A stretch of 9,451 bases of DNA from Clostridia bacterium. GTDB taxonomy: Bacteria; Bacillota; Clostridia; Christensenellales; UBA1242. The translations under genes were made by a program, and so were the position numbers. The DNA lies in assembly GCA_017456465.1 (NCBI GenBank), contig JAFTJJ010000140.1, forward strand, positions 1-9,451, given 5' to 3'. This document shows positions 6,108-9,451 of the stretch, piece after piece. Each line of letters starts with the position of its first letter. The first letter of the stretch is position 1. The notes beneath the pieces are model-generated. The model saw only the letters and a program-made list of their open reading frames with translations. It did not search any database and had not been told where the DNA came from.

Positions 6108-9100
6108 ATGAATTTGATGACAAAACTATGTTCAATATTCATGGGGCATGGGGCAAGCGGTGGCTTGTCTCTGGTTTCTGTTCTTGGAAGCACAGTGAAC
6201 ACTGATGAAGTTACGGTTGATGTGAATGTGATGACATTTGTTGTGGATGCAATCGCATCAATGATTTTTAAAGTTCTTTATGCAATTGTGTCATTTATTT
6301 TGATGATTTTGGATTTTATTCAAATCATGGTTTATAGATTGATGGGTGTGGGTGAAGTCATGGGAGGAGACTATGTTGTCTTTGACCAGAACAATCCGCT
6401 CATTAAATTTATGACGAATGATGTCGTTCTTGATGCATTTGCTGCTGTTTTGGTTGTTGCAGTTATTTTCATTATTGTGTTCACTATTTTTTCAATTATT
6501 ATTTCAGAATATAAGGCTGCAACTGGCGATGGCGAAAATACAAAAAGCAGAATTTTGGGAAGGTCTTTGAGGTCATTTTTGATGCTTACATTATTCCCAG
6601 CAGTTTTGATTGGTGGAATTGTTTTGGTCAATGCATTGCTTGCTGGATTTAACAACGTTTTCAACTCTGACATTGGGCGAGTTCCAAGTCTTGGAAACAC
6701 GGTTTTTATGTCAAGTGTTGAAACGTCGAACATGTACAGAAATTATGCTGCGAATGGAAACAGGATTCCAATTCTGTTTGATTTTGAAGATCCTTATGAA
6801 AATGGGCAAACGTCGGGTTATACCACGGATGAACTTCTCACTATTTATGAGAATTTCAAAGATTATGGAAAGTCAACTTATGAAGACTTTGCTTATGGTA
6901 ATTTCCCGACATTCAAAGACACTCTCACATATGATCCAAGTTCAAAGAAAGTTTATAACAGTTCATCCTATGTTGGATATGAAAAATTCCTTTGCACGCC
7001 TGAGCAATATGCGGTGATGGGGGATTTTGTTAAATACGCCTTCTCAACTGGGCTTCAGTTTTCGATCAAAAGCATCAAGGATGATGATATTGAGTGGAAA
7101 TATGTTGATTCTGCCATTTTTGATAAGGAATCAACAACGCTTTCAATTACATATAAAAATGCATACGGAACTGCGGGTGATGACGAGTTTTACACAATTG
7201 AGTATTGTCCAACATCGCTTGACGTGACCACTCCAATTTCAGATGCCTTTGATGCGATTTCAAACATTCTTGCGATTGGTGACTATGCTGACAATGAGTT
7301 TGATATTCTTGAAAGAGACGATGATTCAATTAATGTTGTGTTCTGGGAAAATGATAAGGCACTGATCAGGCTTTCTGACAATTACAAAACAAATCCGACA
7401 TATATGGATCTTATTCTTTTGTTTGAGTTTTTTAGATTTGATTACAACAATACTCTTGATTGCACACTTTCTGAACTTGAAAAGGGAATAACTCTTCCGG
7501 TGCTTGAGTATGAGCGCAGAGAGTGGAGAGCTGATCTTTTGAAATATGTTACGACTGGCACTGACACCGTGGTTGAGATTAATGGAAGCTATTATAAGGT
7601 TGTTCCAACAAACACAAGTGGTAAAATTGAAATCAACAAAGTTGATGAAGATGGAAAGCCAATCAAAGATGAGTTTGGAAGCAATATTAAAGAAGTTATC
7701 GACACGAGTGGTATTTTGAGTTCTTACACAAATGCAAACGGTGCAAAAGAACTTGCAAACGCCAGGGATTCATACAATGATTATTATTATATGCTTGTTC
7801 CAATCGAGGTGAGTGTTTGCACACCAAGCATTTCAGACACGATTGATGAAACAGTTGGGGAAGGCAACTCAATCAAGGTTGAAGGAATTTTTGCAAGTGG
7901 AAGTGAAATTCAATACATCAACTATAGGCAAGGAATTACTTTTGAAGATGTGAGAGTTGAAAAACTCAACGGATCATATGAGCTCATTACTGAGCTTCCT
8001 GATGGCACTGGGGTTGTGTCTTATGCTTTTTATGCTGACCGAGTGACAGAGATCAACAAAAAGGTCAATTGGCCACAAAAGCTCATTGGAGACATGCAAA
8101 CCATTTATTCAGACATTAACATGAATTTGCTCATTACGTCAGGTGACTGGCTCACTGCGCTCTCAGAAATTGTTGGAAGCACTGCGTCGAGTGGGGATTA
8201 TGGTCAAACATTTGATACGTCACTTATTCATCCTCTTGGACTTATGATTTCTGAGCTTTTCCTGAATGAAATCCATGAGGATAATGAAAACAAATATGGT
8301 GAATATGAATTTGCATCTTCGCTTTCAGAACAGGAAATACGATCACTGTTGCTTGCGATTGCGGGTGAGGAAAACTATTATCAACTCTCATCGCAAATTG
8401 AATATTTTGTTGAAATTTTCAATGCTTTCATGGAACCAGTTCTTGAAGACATTGCTTTCCGAGAAAATTTTGAGCTTGCGGATGGAAAGGGATACAGTGA
8501 ACAGCTTTATACTTACAAAGCATATCTTTGTTCTGTTCTTTTGTCATCAGCATGTGCAGAATATCTTTTTGATGCAACAATTGCAATTGTTGGTGCGAGT
8601 GACTTTTCTTATGATCTTTTGAAGTATGGTGACATTGTCAAAGTTGCATATGAAGAAGTGATTGAAGACATCAATCATGGAAGAACTCCAAGTGAAAATC
8701 CAAGCACTGATACTGGAAGGACTGTTTCAAGCATTACAAACCCAATTTTTGTGCATGTTGTGATTTCAAAAGATGAGTATGCTGCAGCTTCTGGACTGGG
8801 TGGAAACGGAGATTTTGACAACATTATTTCACTTGATGACAAAGAAATGACTTATGCCCAATTCAAGAGCAAATATGCAGGAATTGGGAAATTATTCGAT
8901 CAAGAATCAGGTTATGATGCTGTTTTGGAAGCAATAAAGGAACATTTTAGTTTCGATGAAGTCAAAAACTACAAGCTTTTGGAAGAAGTTATTGCAAAGT
9001 TGATGGATTGTGTTGTGATTGTTCCTTCTATTGGTTCGATGAGCGAGGTTGAAAATATTGTTTCGAGTGTTTATAAGTCAAGCACGGAACTTAAAACTTA

Positions 9101-9451
9101 TTGTTCATATCACAGAGAAGAAGATACATGTTATTATATTGGATCTGATGCATCTGGTAAGGTTGGTTATCTCACTGACATTTATAACAAAATTATCGAA
9201 GAAATGGAAGATCTTGGATTCAACACAAGCAATCCGAACTATGAATATGCCGTGACGCTGAAAAATTACATTGCGGGAAAAATTGCAAGGTGGGATTTTG
9301 TTCAAAATGTTGATCTTGATGGGGTGAACAATCTTGTTGGGACACTCTCTGATTTGAATGATTCAGCATCTCAGATGCAACAATCAATGGGGTTTGCGGT
9401 TCTTTCAAGCAAGTTCCTTGATGATATTGAATTTTTGCAAATGTGTTTGAA
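6108..9451 (+). CDS. Giant VirB6-like T4SS membrane protein, 3' end outside window
   Basis: The frame is open from the ATG at 6108 to the right edge (1,114 codons plus two bases) with no stop, so the C-terminus is missing. Residues 45-80 form a hydrophobic helix running into a D-F-I-Q-x-x-x-Y-R-L-M-G motif, which resembles the VirB6/TrbL-like proteins of Gram-positive conjugative elements. A loop with polar N-P-L-I-K follows, then helix 2 (about 110-132, ending S-E-Y-K) and helix 3 (about 157-180). From about 185 onward the protein is soluble-looking and rich in Asp, Glu, Tyr and Ser for more than 900 residues, with only modestly hydrophobic patches. Two Cys at 999 and 1008 flank a short polar loop. 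VirB6 proteins form the inner-membrane channel; here a large extracytoplasmic domain is likely, with further helices perhaps beyond the window. Position directly behind the VirB4 gene supports this. Family assignment is by pattern and context; the large domain matches nothing I know. Confidence 0.8.
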   Translation, partial: MNLMTKLCSIFMGHGASGGLSLVSVLGSTVNTDEVTVDVNVMTFVVDAIASMIFKVLYAIVSFILMILDFIQIMVYRLMGVGEVMGGDYVVFDQNNPLIKFMTNDVVLDAFAAVLVVAVIFIIVFTIFSIIISEYKAATGDGENTKSRILGRSLRSFLMLTLFPAVLIGGIVLVNALLAGFNNVFNSDIGRVPSLGNTVFMSSVETSNMYRNYAANGNRIPILFDFEDPYENGQTSGYTTDELLTIYENFKDYGKSTYEDFAYGNFPTFKDTLTYDPSSKKVYNSSSYVGYEKFLCTPEQYAVMGDFVKYAFSTGLQFSIKSIKDDDIEWKYVDSAIFDKESTTLSITYKNAYGTAGDDEFYTIEYCPTSLDVTTPISDAFDAISNILAIGDYADNEFDILERDDDSINVVFWENDKALIRLSDNYKTNPTYMDLILLFEFFRFDYNNTLDCTLSELEKGITLPVLEYERREWRADLLKYVTTGTDTVVEINGSYYKVVPTNTSGKIEINKVDEDGKPIKDEFGSNIKEVIDTSGILSSYTNANGAKELANARDSYNDYYYMLVPIEVSVCTPSISDTIDETVGEGNSIKVEGIFASGSEIQYINYRQGITFEDVRVEKLNGSYELITELPDGTGVVSYAFYADRVTEINKKVNWPQKLIGDMQTIYSDINMNLLITSGDWLTALSEIVGSTASSGDYGQTFDTSLIHPLGLMISELFLNEIHEDNENKYGEYEFASSLSEQEIRSLLLAIAGEENYYQLSSQIEYFVEIFNAFMEPVLEDIAFRENFELADGKGYSEQLYTYKAYLCSVLLSSACAEYLFDATIAIVGASDFSYDLLKYGDIVKVAYEEVIEDINHGRTPSENPSTDTGRTVSSITNPIFVHVVISKDEYAAASGLGGNGDFDNIISLDDKEMTYAQFKSKYAGIGKLFDQESGYDAVLEAIKEHFSFDEVKNYKLLEEVIAKLMDCVVIVPSIGSMSEVENIVSSVYKSSTELKTYCSYHREEDTCYYIGSDASGKVGYLTDIYNKIIEEMEDLGFNTSNPNYEYAVTLKNYIAGKIARWDFVQNVDLDGVNNLVGTLSDLNDSASQMQQSMGFAVLSSKFLDDIEFLQMCL

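Noticed and set aside
6610..7017. A 135-residue + strand open frame inside the VirB6-like gene
   Set aside because: It runs in another frame of a gene with a continuous 1,114-codon frame, and its product has no recognisable features.
7623..7664. KIEINKVDEDGKPI at residues 506-519 of the VirB6-like protein, similar to the start of Cna-B/SpaA surface repeats
   Set aside because: Only the opening strand matches. The later A-x-F and terminal strand pattern of a Cna-B domain is not seen, so a domain call is not justified.

Overview
The window holds three large genes, all on the + strand. Two of them, and by association the third, look like part of a conjugation-type (type IV secretion, T4SS) gene cluster of the Gram-positive kind. 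Base composition is low to moderate GC (about 40% by eye). Purine-rich Shine-Dalgarno sites (AAGGAG, AAGGAAG) precede the two starts that can be seen. The VirB4 ATPase begins with a PrgI-like membrane module. Together these suggest a Bacillota-like bacterium (Firmicutes or a related, probably uncultured lineage), with the cluster most likely on an integrative conjugative element or plasmid. Species cannot be named from the sequence. Trp is encoded by TGG throughout, and the two visible gene ends are TAA and TAG, so a standard code is likely but not proven.

Layout. (1) About 2-3163: a very long, hydrophilic, Lys/Glu/Ala/Gln-rich coiled-coil protein whose reading frame is open to the left edge, so its true start may be missing. 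It contains a short collagen-like run of 11 Gly-X-Y triplets, a degenerate module that I count about five times, and a Gly/Ser-rich basic tail. I do not recognise its family. (2) 3164-3379: a 216-base gap with no convincing gene but three stem-loops, one of which is shaped like an intrinsic terminator for the opposite strand. (3) 3380-6058: a complete VirB4-family ATPase with all expected nucleotide-binding motifs, fused at its N-terminus to a two-helix PrgI/VirB3-like segment. (4) 6108 to the right edge: the N-terminal 1,114 residues of a very large VirB6-like membrane protein, with three N-terminal membrane helices followed by more than 900 mostly soluble residues. Its end lies outside the window.

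Working model (inference): VirB4 supplies energy at the inner face of the membrane, its fused PrgI-like part anchors it, and the VirB6-like protein forms the membrane channel with a large domain probably facing outwards. The first protein is a cluster-specific partner of unknown role: a structural component, a secreted substrate, or the soluble C-terminal part of a larger membrane protein that begins upstream. No relaxase, coupling protein, hydrolase, oriT, tRNA, insertion sequence or CRISPR array is seen in this window.
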